Source: Ophioceras dolichostomum
Lineage: Eukaryota; Ascomycota; Sordariomycetes; Magnaporthales; Ophioceraceae
Assembly: GCA_003049485.1 (NCBI GenBank)
Contig: PYST01000116.1
Coordinates: 1-64,000, forward strand
Direction of reading: 5' to 3'
DNA length: 64,000 nt
A program made the translations under genes and the position numbers. Shown here in pieces: positions 11,290-24,089 of the stretch (position 1 is the first letter of the stretch; each line of letters begins with the position of its first letter). Under the pieces are notes generated by a model, which had not been told where the DNA came from, ran no database searches, and worked only from the letters and a program-made list of their open reading frames with translations.

Positions 11290-13452
11290 CTCGGAGAGTC
11301 GTAGGTGTAGGTGGCGGAGCGGCCTAGTCGTGAAAGGAAGACAGCGAATAGGAGGGTATCAAGCATGAACAGATCTCTTCCGACAGTTCTCAAGTTGTCT
11401 CTCTCGAACCTGCGGCCATCGGGGTGGCAGTGCGGATGGCTTTATACTTGCACCCAGGTCCCTGAGCACAGGGGGCGCCTGGCTCCGCATCCCTACCGAA
11501 GGGCATCCCCTCTTCTCCAGACCCTACAATGCGCCGTACTCCTCCTTATCAGCCATGACACTGGCAGGTGTGAGCCCCCACCAATAGCAGTGCTGTTTCG
11601 TGGAAAATCCGAAATGCCACACCCTCGGACTTGGCGAACCTGGTCGTGGCCAACAGGTAAATCCGTCCATCCCACAACCGCATGCAGGTGAGACCAGTCC
11701 GGGGCAGGAATACGCGCCTCAGGGAGTGAGATTTCATAGGAGGTGCCGTTTCCCCGCACAGCAACAAGAGACTAGCTCTAGCATCAGTGCTCGACGGGCG
11801 AGGCCGATCCGCCCTCCCTGTATGCTTCCCTCCTCCACGTCAGCAAGGGGGACCGAAGACCAACGCGTGGGGGCTAGCAAGGCCGGGGACTTCTGCGAGA
11901 TGTCGAACATAGTATTCTGTTTCTTATCAACGGTAGGTAGGTTAGCAAAGATGAGAAGGAGCTTGAGGAGGATAGGTCAGCACGAGCTGCGCGGGGCATG
12001 CCATCTCGTGCTCGTGGTGGTTGCGCTCTTCGAAGCAATGATTGGACCAACATACGGATGTGCCATCACGGGCCTAAAACGGGTTGGACTATGCTCACCG
12101 TAGGGTGAGGGGTCGCCGAACCTTTCCGGTTATAGATATCTTGCGATGTTCTAACGATTGTGACGGCCGTAGCGGGATGTGTGACGTGAGTAATCGTGTA
12201 ATCGTTGTCCTCAAGAATAGCCGCGGCCGCGTTCCCCTCTCGAGTCGAGTTGGACAGGGTGCCATCAGAATAGGCGGGCTAGACGGGCGCTCGCCGACTC
12301 GTCGGAAACCACCTGCTGCCTGGCTCAAACCTCAGGGGCCGTAACATGTTTGCATATGCGGTCATTCGGTTATCTGGAAGCACTCTCTGGGAACACATGG
12401 AAGCGTAACACAGCTCAAGAAAAGACCGGCATCCCACCATCCATCTCTGCGAAGCATCCGAGCTGGCCAATGAGCTTGCGAAGCAGGCAACCTCCATGGA
12501 TTTACCACCTGTGCTTGCCTGCCACTTCATAGGATAGCATCGAGACTCTGAAGGGAGGGTTTAATAGAGATTGTCGTATTCATTCGCGTACCTCGATCTT
12601 CGGAGTAATGGCCCCCAAACTAAGCTGCCAAGAGTGAGGTTTGTGTCGGGAAGCAAGAAACCTTGCAGACGGCTGACGGGGGGCGGCTCTGGGCACAGAA
12701 TATCGACCAGGCAGCCGAATTCCAAACCCCAATTATACCTACCAATGCAGGGATGGCATCGCTTGCGTGATCTGGTGGGCACTGGCGAGTTTTCCCCTGC
12801 TTCTTCAATATCAAGTTAGTCTCGGGAGGTGTCCCGCATATTGGACACATGCGCCGAGACGGCGGGACGGGTAATGGTGGGGTTGAGGACGGGAAGCACA
12901 TTGCAGTTCTCAGCTCCCTCAGCCCAGCTCAGCTCAACATCGGATGCTGCTGCCCACACCTATGTTCGAAACATTGAACAGGGCAAAGCTCTGCACAAAC
13001 CTGTACACTGCAGCAGACTGGCGCCGATTCGCACGCCTCACAACTCGCTGATCGCGAAAATAGAACAGGTTGATTCTCTCGGGCTGCAAGCGATATGGAA
13101 ACCGGACGAGCGCACTGCTGCTCGCCTGCTCAAGACGATGCTCTAAAGGCCGAAATAAGATGAGATAGTCCAGGGCCCGACGTAAATGAGGCAGGCCTCC
13201 AGCATGAGATAGAGGAGAAGAAAAGACGCGAAACCTCTGAGATGACAAGTCCGGTATGGCGCTCATCAGCCCGATCCATCCTCTCCATCCAACCCAGATC
13301 GTCGACCCTCCCCTTCCCATTCCCTCCCCTCCCCCGGTACAGCACCAATCCAACAAGGAAGGGAAAACAACAAGCAACCCTCTTTTCAAGACCCCCCGTC
13401 TATCACTTCTATCCCATCAATCCATCTTCAGATCCATATTCGGATTCATCTT
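11290..13452. other. Gene-free spacer upstream of terpene synthase
   Basis: About 2.2 kb holding the terpene synthase promoter and the Dabb gene 3' end. A TAGGTAGG-type motif is at 11932-11945. Open frames here are short and lack family features. No gene was seen. Confidence 0.5.
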
Positions 13453-14037
13453 TCAAACCAACAACTGCGGCGTCCCCTCAAAGTACACCGTCAAAGGCGG
13501 CGCCGCCAAGCCTAGCGACCCCGCCGTCTTCTTGAGCGCGCCGTGCGCAGGGCACTGCTCGTCGTAGAACTTCATGTCGTCGAGGCTCGCGAACTCGGCC
13601 TTGGCCACGACGGTGTAGCCCTGCGCGCGCGCCTCGTCCTGCGTCGTGGTGGCGCCGGCGCAGAGGTATTGGATGTACGGCTTGTCGTCCTAAGGAAGGG
13701 AAGATAGTAGGTTAGTACAGGCATGGAGACGACGCCGTAAGTCAGTCAGTAGGTCAGTCAGTCAGTGAATCAGTTTAGTGGGTAGTAAGCTGGCAAGCTG
13801 ATCCCAATCGAGCAGGCGGTGATAGAGAGAACGGGGGAGGGAGACAATGAAATAAAGCCACAGGGGCTGCTAGTACTGAGCGTCTCCATGGCACGGCTTC
13901 AGGCGTATACTACTACGAGTACTACTCACCTTCAACTGAGTCTTCGCCAGGACCTCGTACGCCTCGACGAGCTTCTTCTGCGCTTCGGGATCCGGCACCT
14001 TGAACAGGGTGACGCGGTGGATGCGTTTTCCGACCAT
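13453..14037 (-). CDS. Dabb (stress-responsive A/B barrel) domain protein
   Basis: Two exons (14037-13930 and 13689-13453) with a 240-bp intron (GTGAGT donor, TTAG acceptor) give 114 residues. It starts MVGKRIHRVTLFKVPDP, a typical first strand of the dimeric ferredoxin-like Dabb fold, and continues with TVVAKAEFASLDDMKFYDEQ and a C-terminal VYFEG strand. Length and pattern fit small single-domain Dabb proteins. Known members range from stress proteins of unclear role to cyclases acting on polyketide or terpenoid intermediates. It is encoded on the same strand as the terpene synthase, 2.2 kb upstream of it; a functional link is only a possibility. The intron carries short GTCA-type simple repeats. 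Confidence 0.85.
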
Positions 14038-15218
14038 CTTCGCAACTGAGAGGAATGGGCACTTGTTTCTTCTTTTCGTGGTATTGTCGTTCGAAACGAG
14101 GCTTATATGGCCAGGGATCGCGACCTGGGTTCATACGTGGGCTTGAGAGAAAGACAGCCCGTCGCAAGGAAACAAGGCGACGATGTGAAGGCAGAATAAC
14201 GCGGGATATCCTCAAGTTGGTAGTAATTGTAGAACTGTAACCCCCCGGACTACTAAACAGACCGAGGATCGCAGTTTGGTAGATAGGTACTACTTATACC
14301 ATTGCTCAATGAGAGCCGGCGAGACACCGGGCGGGCACCAAGACATTCTGATGCGCACATGCATGTCAGAGCTTAAGAGACCCCGCGCACCAAGCCAGAG
14401 AGCTACGGCGTGTGAGTTAGCTACTTGAGGTAGCTAGTCCGGAGCTACCAACATGTCTTACCCTCTCCGGGGTTTGCTGCTCTCCGGGTCTCTCGGACCT
14501 CAGGTGGGGGTATCTGTTGGCTCTGTGTAAGGTTAGGTTCACACAGCTGCTGATCCTTCGGTGCGTCTGCACCAACGCACCGATACGTCGCACGACTGCC
14601 AATGGCCCACTCACTGCCGGCCGGATCCGGTGGGTTCCCTCGTGCGGACAGACGGCCACAATCATAAGATCTGCACGGATGTTGTCGGGTTGCTGCATCA
14701 GAGGCCCTAAATTGGTGCACTCGCGGATGTTACTACGTACGCCCCTTGCAGGAGGAAGCAAGAGAACCTTACCTTTCGACGAGAGAACTTTACCTTCACC
14801 AGGACAGTACGTTACGGAAGGAAACCCACGACGGCAGGGCACGAAATACAGGCCGGTACGTTGTAGTAGAGGCCAGGTGTTGTGCTTCCGTGCCAGATAA
14901 CTTATTTACCTTAGGTAGGGAGGTAGGTAAACATTCCGTTACTCATTATTGTTCCTAATGCTTTTTTCTTTCGTGGTAATCATACTCTCTCTCCCTCCTC
15001 TTAAGGGGAGAGGAAACAGGAAGAGAGGAAGGAAAGTGAAAGAAAAAATGCCCCTAAAAACAGACTATGTAGAACTCCTGATGGGTATCTTATGATCCGT
15101 ACCGACTGTCTAGAACAGAGGGAGAGAGAAACTCCGAAAGACAAGCCCAAAGACGAAGATAAAACAGGGTAGAAGGTAAGGAAATGTATCGTAAGGGTGA
15201 GTAATAGACCTTCGCCTC
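14038..15218. other. Spacer between Dabb gene and histidine kinase end
   Basis: About 1.2 kb holding the Dabb gene promoter and the 3' region of the histidine kinase gene. A TAGGTAGG-type motif lies at 14911-14929. No gene was seen. Confidence 0.5.
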
Positions 15219-15343
15219 TCAGGCCGTACCAGGAGGCGTAGGCAGCGGATGAGGATGCTCCTGCTCCTCACTCTTCTGCTGCTGTCCCTCTGACACCTGT
15301 TGTTCTCGCCCCTTCAACTGATGCTGCTGCTGCTGCTGCTGAC

Positions 15344-15377
<34 letters not shown>

Positions 15378-16226
15378 ACTCTGCTGCTGCTGCTGACTCT
15401 GCTGCTGCTGCTGTTGATGATGATGATTCTGCTGCCCCCCCTCACCACCAAGCAACAACAGCCTCCTAACAACGCTCCCCATCTTCGCCACCAGCTCCGG
15501 CATCCGATAAGGCTTCACCACCACGTCGTCGCACCCTGCCTCCATCGCCAGCCTCGCGTGCTCCTCCCGCGCGTTGGCGCTCACCGCTATGACGGCCAGC
15601 CTCCCTCCCCTTATCCTCCCGGAGCGCTCCAGCTCGCGGATGCGGCGCGTACAGGACAGGCCGTCGAGGATCGGCATCTCCATGTCCATTAGGACGACGC
15701 TTAGTGGGAATTTTGGAGGAGGAGGAGCAGGAGCGTCTGTTTCTGCTTCTGCTTCGCCTTGTTGGAGGCTGTTGCTGGTGGTGGTGGTGGTTGTGGTTGA
15801 GGAAGCCTGTTGTTGTTGTTGTCCAGACGACTCGTCGTGGGCACCGTCGATGTTGACCATGTCGACATACCGATCAGACAGCTTGAGCTTCTCGAGCGCC
15901 TGCAGACCGTCGCTGGCGACGTTGACCGTGAACCCCCTGTCCACGAGCCCCTTCTGCGTGATGGTCTGATTGATGGGGTTGTCCTCCACCACGAGGATGC
16001 CCCTGATGAGGGACGACAGAGACAACAGAGACGAAGTCGAAGACGAATGCGAGGGGGAAAAGTCGCCGGCCGCGGCGCCGCCGCCGCCGCCGCTACTAGC
16101 TCGGCGCGATCGCTTGCCCTTTTTGGAGGTGGATGTAGTAGACGAGGACGGTCCGGCGACGGCTGCCGCTGCTGCTGCTGTTGCTGCTGCTGCTGGGACT
16201 GCTGCTTCATTCGTTGTCGTCGGTGT

Positions 16227-16282
<56 letters not shown>

Positions 16283-17056
16283 TCGTCGGGGGCGGCGGTG
16301 CAGGAGGAGGAGGGGCAAGGGATGGTGACGGTGATGATAGTACCGACGGGGGGACGACGGACGAATCGGTCGGTGGTTGAAGTGACGAGTACGAGTAAGA
16401 CGGGAGAGAGAGCGCCGGCGGCAGCGGAGTGGCCCCTTTGACAGGCTCGACGAGCAGGGGAGGGGGCGGACGTTCCAGAGCCGACGACGGCGGGCCCGTC
16501 GTGAGAGCAGCGCCTCCTCCGCCCTCAATGTCGTCATCCTCATCATCCTCATCATCCTCATCCTCCTCTACCACGACCTCGTCCTCCTCGTCGCCGTCGT
16601 CGTCGTCGAGTGCGAACGACGACGAAGACGCATCCTTCTTCTCAGCCGCCTCGTCCGCCTCGGTCAGTCGCCGCGCCTGGATGTAGAACGCGAACGTCGA
16701 ACCCAGACCGGGCTCGGACGCCACGCCGATGGCGCCCCTTTGCAGCTCCGTCAGGCGGCGCGAGATGAACAGGCCCAGGCCGCTGCCGCCGTGCATGACG
16801 TGGGTGCGGGAGGACGCCTGCACGAACCGCTGGAAGAGGCTCTTCTTCTCCTCGTGGGACAGGCCTTGGCCGGTGTCCTTGACCTCGAAGATGAGGTAGA
16901 CCGGCTCTCCTCCTGAAGTGCCGCTGCCGCCGCCGCTGCCGTTGCCGACAGGTTTGAGCAGCCCCTTCTTTTCTTTCTCCTTATCCTTCTCCACCTCCCC
17001 CTCTCCCTCGCCAGCCACCGTCGTCCCGACCGCCGTCGCCCCCGCCGCCCCGAGGA

Positions 17057-17099
<43 letters not shown>

Positions 17100-20000
17100 A
17101 GGCGGTATAAACTCAACAGAGCACATCTCATCCGTCGGCCTCGTCACGCTAGCCCCCACCGACACCTGCACCCTCCTCGTCGCCCCCTTCCCCGTGAACT
17201 TGAGCGCGTTCGTCAGCAGGTTCACCAGCACCTGCTTCGTCCTGCTCGGGTCGAACATGAGCCTTCCCACGCCCACCTCCCCGCAAGACCCGTCGACCGA
17301 GACGCTCAGCTCGATGTCCGTCCTCGTGGCCTCCATCTCGAACATCTTGACCGCCTCCCTCACGATCCTGACCGGGTCGGACGCCACGGGCGTGATGGCC
17401 ACCAGGCCCGCGTCCAGCTTGGACATGGTCAGTATGTCGTCGACGATGTGCTTCTGGAACTGGGCGCAGTTCACGATGTTCTCGGCGTGGTCGATCGCAT
17501 CGGCCGCGGCGGCCCGCCACTCCTGCAGCGAAGGCGCCAGGGTTTTTCTGATGGGCGCGGAGCTGCTGTTGCCGAAGCTGGGCGTGGTGGTGCCCACATC
17601 GGAGGTGGGTGGGGGCACTGGCAGGGGTATGGGCGTGGGCAGGGGCGTGGACAGGGGCGGCAGCAGGAGGGAGGCACCGGCGGCGTCCGTCATGACAGCA
17701 GCAGCAGCAGCAGCACCGCCAGAGCCGGCAGCGGGAGTGCACGAGCCCCCTGTGACACCCGCGCTCGCCGCCTTCACGACGCCGCTGCTGCTGGTGCTGG
17801 TAGTGATGCTGCTGCTGCTAGCATCGTCGAGGTCGACGAGCGCCGCGGCGGCGCCGACGCGGTCCCGCATCGCCCTCAGCGACAGGCAGATGTCGTCGGC
17901 GCAGTGGATGATGACCGACAGCGGGTTCCGCAGCTCGTGGGACGTCATGTCGATGAAGTTCTCCTGGTGGCGCTTGGAGGCGATGGCGTCCTCCAGCTGC
18001 CACTTCTGCAGCGAGACGTCGCTCAGGCAGCCCGTGAAGGAGCGGATCACGTTGTCGGAGCTGCGGACCGGCATGAACGTCGCCTGCACCCACCGGGGCG
18101 CCACCACCTTCACAGCAGCAGAAGAAGTACCACCGCTCGCGTTGTCCTTCTCCTCGTCCTTGCCCTTGTCCTGGCCGCCCCCACCCCCTGACATGGTCCA
18201 CGGGTTCTTGAACCGCATCTCGGCCGTCTGCGGGAGGCCCTCAGACACCAAACGGGCGATGGCCTCGTCGAGGATGTGGGCGTCCTCGGGCACGACGCAG
18301 TCGCGGAACGGGGTGAGAGTCGTCTCGCCGCTCGCGGGGTCGACGACGACTTTTTGTTGTTGTTGAAGGCCGCAGATCTCGAAGAAAACGTTGTTCGCCC
18401 CGAGGAGCCGGCCCTCGAGGTTCATGTCGTACATGCCCACCGTCGCCAGCTCGGCCATGCGCTTGAGGTTCTCTGCCTGCTGGGCGCGCCGGACCGCCTC
18501 GTCCGCCGTGCGCTTGTGGAGCGTGACGTCCATCAGGCAGGTCAGGATCCGGATGACGGTGCCGTCCGCTGCCTTCTCGGGCTTGGCGAGCGCGTGGATG
18601 TGGCGCTCCGTCTCGGACTCGTCGATGCTGGCGAGGTCTAGGCTCGCTCTCTCGAAGGCTGGGGAGGTGGCTGTTGTAGCCGCCGATGCCAGCGTGCTGC
18701 TGCCTGGACGAGTAGTGGTGTGAGGAGAAGAAGAAGAATTTGGATGCTGAGTACTACTAGTACCATGACGACCACCACTAGCACTAGCAGCGGTGCCGGC
18801 ACCACCAGCAGGTCTCCTGAGTCGGAAGTCGAAGGTCGTGTTCGCCCCGCCCCTGAGCTGCTCGAAGGCCTTCTCGATGATCTCGCGGTCCTCCTCGACG
18901 ACGATGGAGAGGAGGTCTCCAAGGGGCGTGGCAACGTCCGGCGAGGTCTCGACAGCCGTGATCCTCGTCCACGCGTCGTTCGCGAACGTGATGTTGCCGA
19001 CGGAATCGCTGAAGCACATGCCGACGGGGATGAACTCCGACACGGTCTCGAACTGGCGGACGAACTCGGTGGTCTCCTCCTCGATGAGCACCGTCGACGC
19101 GAGGGTGGTGGTGAGCTTCTGGTTGAGCAGGGAGATGTACTGCCGGTAAGGGTTGTCGTAGGGGCGGCGGGGGTTCAGGCCCAGCACGAGGATTCCCATG
19201 ACCTTCTCCTCCCTGGTAGGGCGGATCGGGCAGACGAGCGCCTCCTTACAGGGGTCGCCGAACCCCCTCCACGAAACCCCCTCGAGCAGCGCTGGGAAGT
19301 CGCCGTCGCCGAAGCGGATAGGGACGGGCGTCAAGTCCTTCACTGCTTGCCTGAACGCCTTGGCCATGCTGGTGTTGCTGGAGCGGAGGCTCAGCGCGGC
19401 GGGTGAGAGGGGGTGTCCTTGCTGGACCCCGAGAGAACCCTCGAGCAGGCAGATCTGATTCGAGTCGTAGAGCGCAGCGGCAGCAGCAGCAGGGCTCTTG
19501 CTGTCGACGTCTGGTTCGTTATGGACTGAATACAAGATGGCCAGGGGAACGTCGTACTGCGGTTCGACGGTGCCTAGGTTCTCCATGGTCATCTTCCAGT
19601 ACGACTTCACGTCTTTGGCGGTGACGAGAGCCTCGCCCAGATCGATGAGCATCTTCATCCGCCGCTCCCAGAGCCGCATCTCGGTGGTGTCGACGACCGA
19701 GTGCATGAAGCCGAGGCACTCGCCGTTCTCCGTTATGGGTATGATGGACCACTTGATGTATGTCTCGCGCAACGTTCCGTCGGCGGCCTCGACGAAGATC
19801 GACCACTCGTCCGTCTGGGTGATGGCCCGCTGGGTCCTCGCGCTCTCGTGCATGACGGCCTCCAGATCCCTGCCCTTGATGGGCCACACCTCTGTGACCG
19901 GCTTTCCGAGGACCGCAGGGTGGCGCCGGCCGCAGAGCAGGCTGAAGGCCTCGTTGTACACAGTCGTGTGGTCGGCTCCCCAGTAGATGGCATTGGGTCG

Positions 20001-20813
20001 TGAGTCGAGGAGGATCTGCGTCATGGTCTGCTGGAGGCGCTGCGGCCAGCTTTGCATCGAGTTCAGCGGAGTCGAGGTCCAGTCCACACTGTTTATGATG
20101 TCGACGAACGGCTCTTCGTGGTCGGCGAGGAAGTCGGGCACTATCCACCCCTGGTCGACCGCCTGGCTCTGTCGCCTCTGCAGGCCAGTATCCGAGGCAC
20201 TGATGTTGGCGGTGTTCGAAGAAGTCAGAGTAAAACACGACGCCGTCCCTGTCCCTGCCGCGAGAGCATCGGGGCTCGTGGGCCGCATGATGAACGTCTC
20301 GTCCTTCTTAAGGCGTGATATGGGGTTCGGCTCGAGTGTTGTCCTCGCGCTGGGGATGATCGTGCCGGCCAGAAGATCCTTAGACTCCTGTCGAGCGTTC
20401 CTCAGTAGTGAGCGGGGCAGCAAGGCCGAGTCCTGTGGTTGCTGGTGTTGTTGAACGTGCACGTTGCCCCCTACGACGATCCATTTCTGCCGAATGACTG
20501 ACCGAGTCCAGGTGACCCCAAAGCTGGCAAGGGAAGAAAAGCTAGATGTAGAAGACGTAGGAGGCGCCTGTGACGTAGTAGCAGTCACCCACTCCCAGAA
20601 GCTCGACCTGCCGTCTCGCGAAGCCTCCGCAATGGATCGGACGAGCGTGTCGTCGCCCGCCAACGCGGGGTTGAGGAACACGATTGAGCCAGCATGCGAG
20701 CCATCCTGCTTGACGACAACAAAAGCCGGACGTGGATCTACGGAGAGGAGCTCTGTGAACTCAGCCGGTGGTGGTGGTGGCGGTAGCGGTGTTGGAGGCT
20801 CCGACCCCTCCAT
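15219..20813 (-). CDS. Hybrid histidine kinase with PAS domains
   Basis: A single uninterrupted frame of 1864 residues. A proline-rich N-terminus is followed by a PAS domain (about 263-375, with YWGADHTTVYNEAF and a PAC-like end). A GAF-like region (about 385-580) and two more PAS domains (about 588-680 and 784-940) come next. The H-box is FIDMTSHELRNPL with the phospho-accepting His at 959. The N-box (LVNLLTNALKF) and G-boxes (DTGQGL, GGSGLGLF) complete the ATPase domain. A C-terminal receiver starts ILVVEDNPINQ near 1608, with phospho-Asp 1710 in LMDMEMP and Lys in VVVKPYR near 1766. It should sense a signal and pass phosphate through a phosphotransfer protein to response regulators. No transmembrane segment is evident, so it is probably cytosolic. 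Long low-complexity segments interrupt both the dimerisation domain and the receiver, and the tail is poly-Gln. Confidence 0.95.
15322..15432. repeat. Interrupted (CTG)n/(CAG)n tract in kinase gene
   Basis: A run of ctg triplets broken by a few act and gat triplets, read on the minus strand as poly-Gln with occasional Ser and His near the C-terminus of the histidine kinase. Such tracts change length easily. Confidence 0.9.
16221..16282. repeat. Hexanucleotide (GGTGTC)n repeat
   Basis: About ten copies of ggtgtc with one ggcgtc variant near the start. On the minus strand it encodes a run of Pro-Thr repeats in the linker between the ATPase domain and the receiver domain of the histidine kinase. 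Confidence 0.9.
17057..17099. repeat. (ACG)n trinucleotide repeat
   Basis: About fourteen perfect acg triplets. Read on the minus strand in the kinase frame this is a poly-Ser run inside the ATPase domain region, just before the glycine-rich linker. Confidence 0.85.
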
Positions 20814-23800
20814 TATGGTCGTGTGGACTCAAGGCCAGAAACGAGGTGACAAGGGCAGGGTGACTGAGAGCTTGGGGATTGTCGCCAGGAGACTGTGTTG
20901 AACTTATGTTTTCTCAAAAAACGGAGGCGTGAGAAGGCAGGCGTTATTCCAGAAGCTGCTCGATAGACTGGAAACAACAGCCTGGTGAGGGAAAAAAGCG
21001 CCGCCAGCTCGGCTTCAGTTCGCGCCACGAGGGCCCGTCATGGTCGCATAGCCCATTACCGGAGAGCAGGAGGAGAAAAATATGCGAAACAAAGATGAAA
21101 AGCGTAAATCGACGAGTAGGAGGCAGAGCACCATGACCTTTAGGGGCTCTGGCTAGGGGTTGTGGAGTTGAGGGGTGAAATCGAAACGACGCCAGCACGC
21201 GTGTCGGCGTTCGAGAAGTGTGGTGGTTTGTGGTGGTATGAATGGTGGTGGTAATGGTGGTGGCGGCCAAAAACGAGGCGGCGGCGGTACAGGTAGTCTT
21301 GGCTTGGCTTTTGGTATTTGGCTCCTGTTGTTGTTGTTGCTAGGCGGATCGAATCGAAGCTCAGCCAAAGGGGAAGACCAGCTGCCAGCCGGTGCAAGCA
21401 AGGGTGGTTCAAGCCGCAAGAAGGAATGGGAAAGAGAGGTCTCACAATCGTGATCTCGAGGTGGGTCGGAAGAAACCGATGGCAGCAGTGCAGCAGTGGC
21501 AGGGAGGCAAGGGGGAGGAGAGGCGCGGTTCCATTACCTCTTTCGGCAACGCTACGGCAAAAGCGGGCGGGGAGGGAACAACTGAGAAACTGAACTTCCT
21601 GGGCAGCCTCTAATTAGGACAGAGTGCTGCTGGGGGACGAAGAGCAGCAGCCTTTTTTGGGACGAACGGCTTCGACAGCGGCTCTTGAACATGGCAGTGG
21701 TGCTCACTCACTCACTAGGCAAAGGAGGGGGGCAGCAGTGCTTTCCGACCAAGCACAGTTACGCCGCTGCAGCAGCACTGCGTCGAAGAAGAAAAACAGA
21801 AAGCAAAGGGGAGGGGGGGGGGATCCAAAATCCCTATAATGAGAACAATAATGGCGGACGGGATCTAATTTCCAAGGCTCCGGAACTTGGCACTGCAGCA
21901 TCGTTCCAATATCGCTCCCTTACCCCCCAGCCCCCCCTCCACAACTAACTTCCCGAACTGTCAAGACAAATCCGCACAACCTTCCACGAAAGATCTTGTT
22001 CCATGCAGCCAGGGTTCGACCGTGTCCATATCCCACTGATCCATCCTTCTGACGTGCTCCCTTCAACGTACATGAACTATAACCCTCCGAGTCTCCTGAA
22101 CGTTGTGGAGGTTTATTCGTCGAGGAAGAACCCTCCCACCCACGTTCCTCCGGTTTCTTTCTTTTTTTTTTCCCCCTCCCTTCTGCTTTCTAGTATCCTA
22201 GGATGGACAAGGAGGGGGGGAAAAGAGCACAGACCGTGCTCTTCTCACAAAGCAAGGACACCCACCCCAACCCCAGAACCAGGTCGTCTGGCTAAAGTGG
22301 GCGGAACAGGGGTGGCTCCGATACATGACGTCAGTGCCTGGGATGTGGTGGCACACAATTGGCATGTCGACTGGCATGCTGACCCGGCCGTGTGGCGCTT
22401 GCATCGCAAATTTTTTGGGGGACGTTGTATCACCACCAGCCAACCAGCGTCTCCCGTCTTGTTGCTGCCATCTCCCGTTCTGTCCCCCGCCGTCATTGTC
22501 TTCCTTTGCCGTAATTTTCCACTCCCACTGTTCCATCGTCATCTTTGTCAGTTCTCACTCACTCACTCGCTCACTCTCACGCGTCCGTCGTCTACTTAGT
22601 ACGGAATACTACTACGTTATATGCTTGCTACTAACAGTAGTCCAGTACTACCGCATGCTAGCACTCGTGAGGCTGACTGGCTCTTTTGACTGATCGCTCC
22701 GAGCCCCTCATTCAGTTCACTGGGCGGTCAGTTTTAGTTACCTCGATAGTGCCCCAGACCTACTAGGAATGCACTATTAATGCACTCTCGCTTGTCAATC
22801 CCCTGGTTGCCACCCGCGTCCGTTCCGTCTCATTATTCGCTCCAACGTCGTACCTACCTAGATGCCTACGACGGACATGTAGATCGTGATTTGGAAGATG
22901 CACGAATTGGGAACTGGAGATTGGAGAACAGGTACGTTGTACTGGGCAGTCTGCGGGGTGGGGGGACAGTTCATTATTCGCCCTAGCTGACTGGGCCACC
23001 CCAAGCCTTGTCCGAGCCCGTTGCTTGCTCAGGTGCCAGTGAAGAATTCTCCTTGATAGGAAGGCAGAGAAACAATATTGATACCGAATTCGGCGACTTT
23101 TCATTACACCTACGAGAAACACCGACCAGTAGTGCGGGATTATTACAACGCACAACTTCTAGCACATCGCGCTGTCAGTCACGTCGCGTTGAGAGAAGCC
23201 CAAACAGCTTGCAACCAGTAAGTAAAATAATTTCTCAATCCACCCGCGTTCCACCTGCTAGGTGCCTCCATCTAAAGTATGTATGCATTGCGGGACAATG
23301 ACGAACGATACCGTCTTCCCCGTACCGATAGCTTCGACGGGTATTCCGTGCGCTTCCACTATTCTTTCCACTAATCCCACTAGACAGGGATCCATATTGT
23401 CCCGGTGCACCAGTCAATAAACCAATTGTGATGATGATGCAAGCACCCAAGGACACGGCACGGGGGTAAAATCATCGGACCCCCGTTGAGAGCTGAGGCT
23501 CATACAGACACCACCACCAATTAACCCCTGACGCAGGAGACACGACCGACACACAGGTAAAGATACACTAACCACTGAACATACTAAGTACACCAAAAGA
23601 TATCTCCTTGGACAGGATCACAACATTCAGAGGGTGCTTATGTCGAGATCCGACGGTGAGACAGATAGCAGAAAGAGGAAAGAAAATTCCATCCATTCCC
23701 CATGCTATGCTACCTGCCTACGTGTATCGAGCCGAGGGAGGACCTATGGCCATCCACAGTGCCCTATAACCATGCGTAATGTCGATCTCCGCCATATCCC

Positions 23801-24089
23801 ATATCATCAAACTCCATGCCCGCTATCCCACTCCATGATCTCTGCAGAAGCCGCCTCGCTACCCAGAGGGTGAAACGGGCTCTCCCAAATATATATCGCC
23901 AATACTATGCCTTCACATTATATAGATCATCGGATGGTTCGGTACAGGCAGATAAGGTCGGCCAAGCAATCAGCTGTGCCTGTACCTGTGCCTGTTCCTG
24001 CGCCTGCGCCTGTCCCTATCCCGTCCATCCATCTACTCCATCCGAACCCCTGGCCACCTGCACCTAGGTAGGTTAGGTTAGGTACCTCC
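20814..24089. other. Gene-free 3.3 kb upstream of the histidine kinase
   Basis: This holds the histidine kinase promoter and, at the far end, the 3' region of the Mpv17-family gene. There are pyrimidine-rich and G-rich tracts, TACCTA/TAGGTA motifs at 22851-22860 and 24061-24086, and short open frames without family features. No gene was seen. The length is unusual next to the compact block to its right. Confidence 0.5.

Noticed and set aside
9429..20813. A full secondary metabolite cluster around the terpene synthase
   Set aside because: The neighbours are a chromatin subunit, a Dabb protein and a sensor kinase; no tailoring enzyme, transporter or pathway regulator is present.
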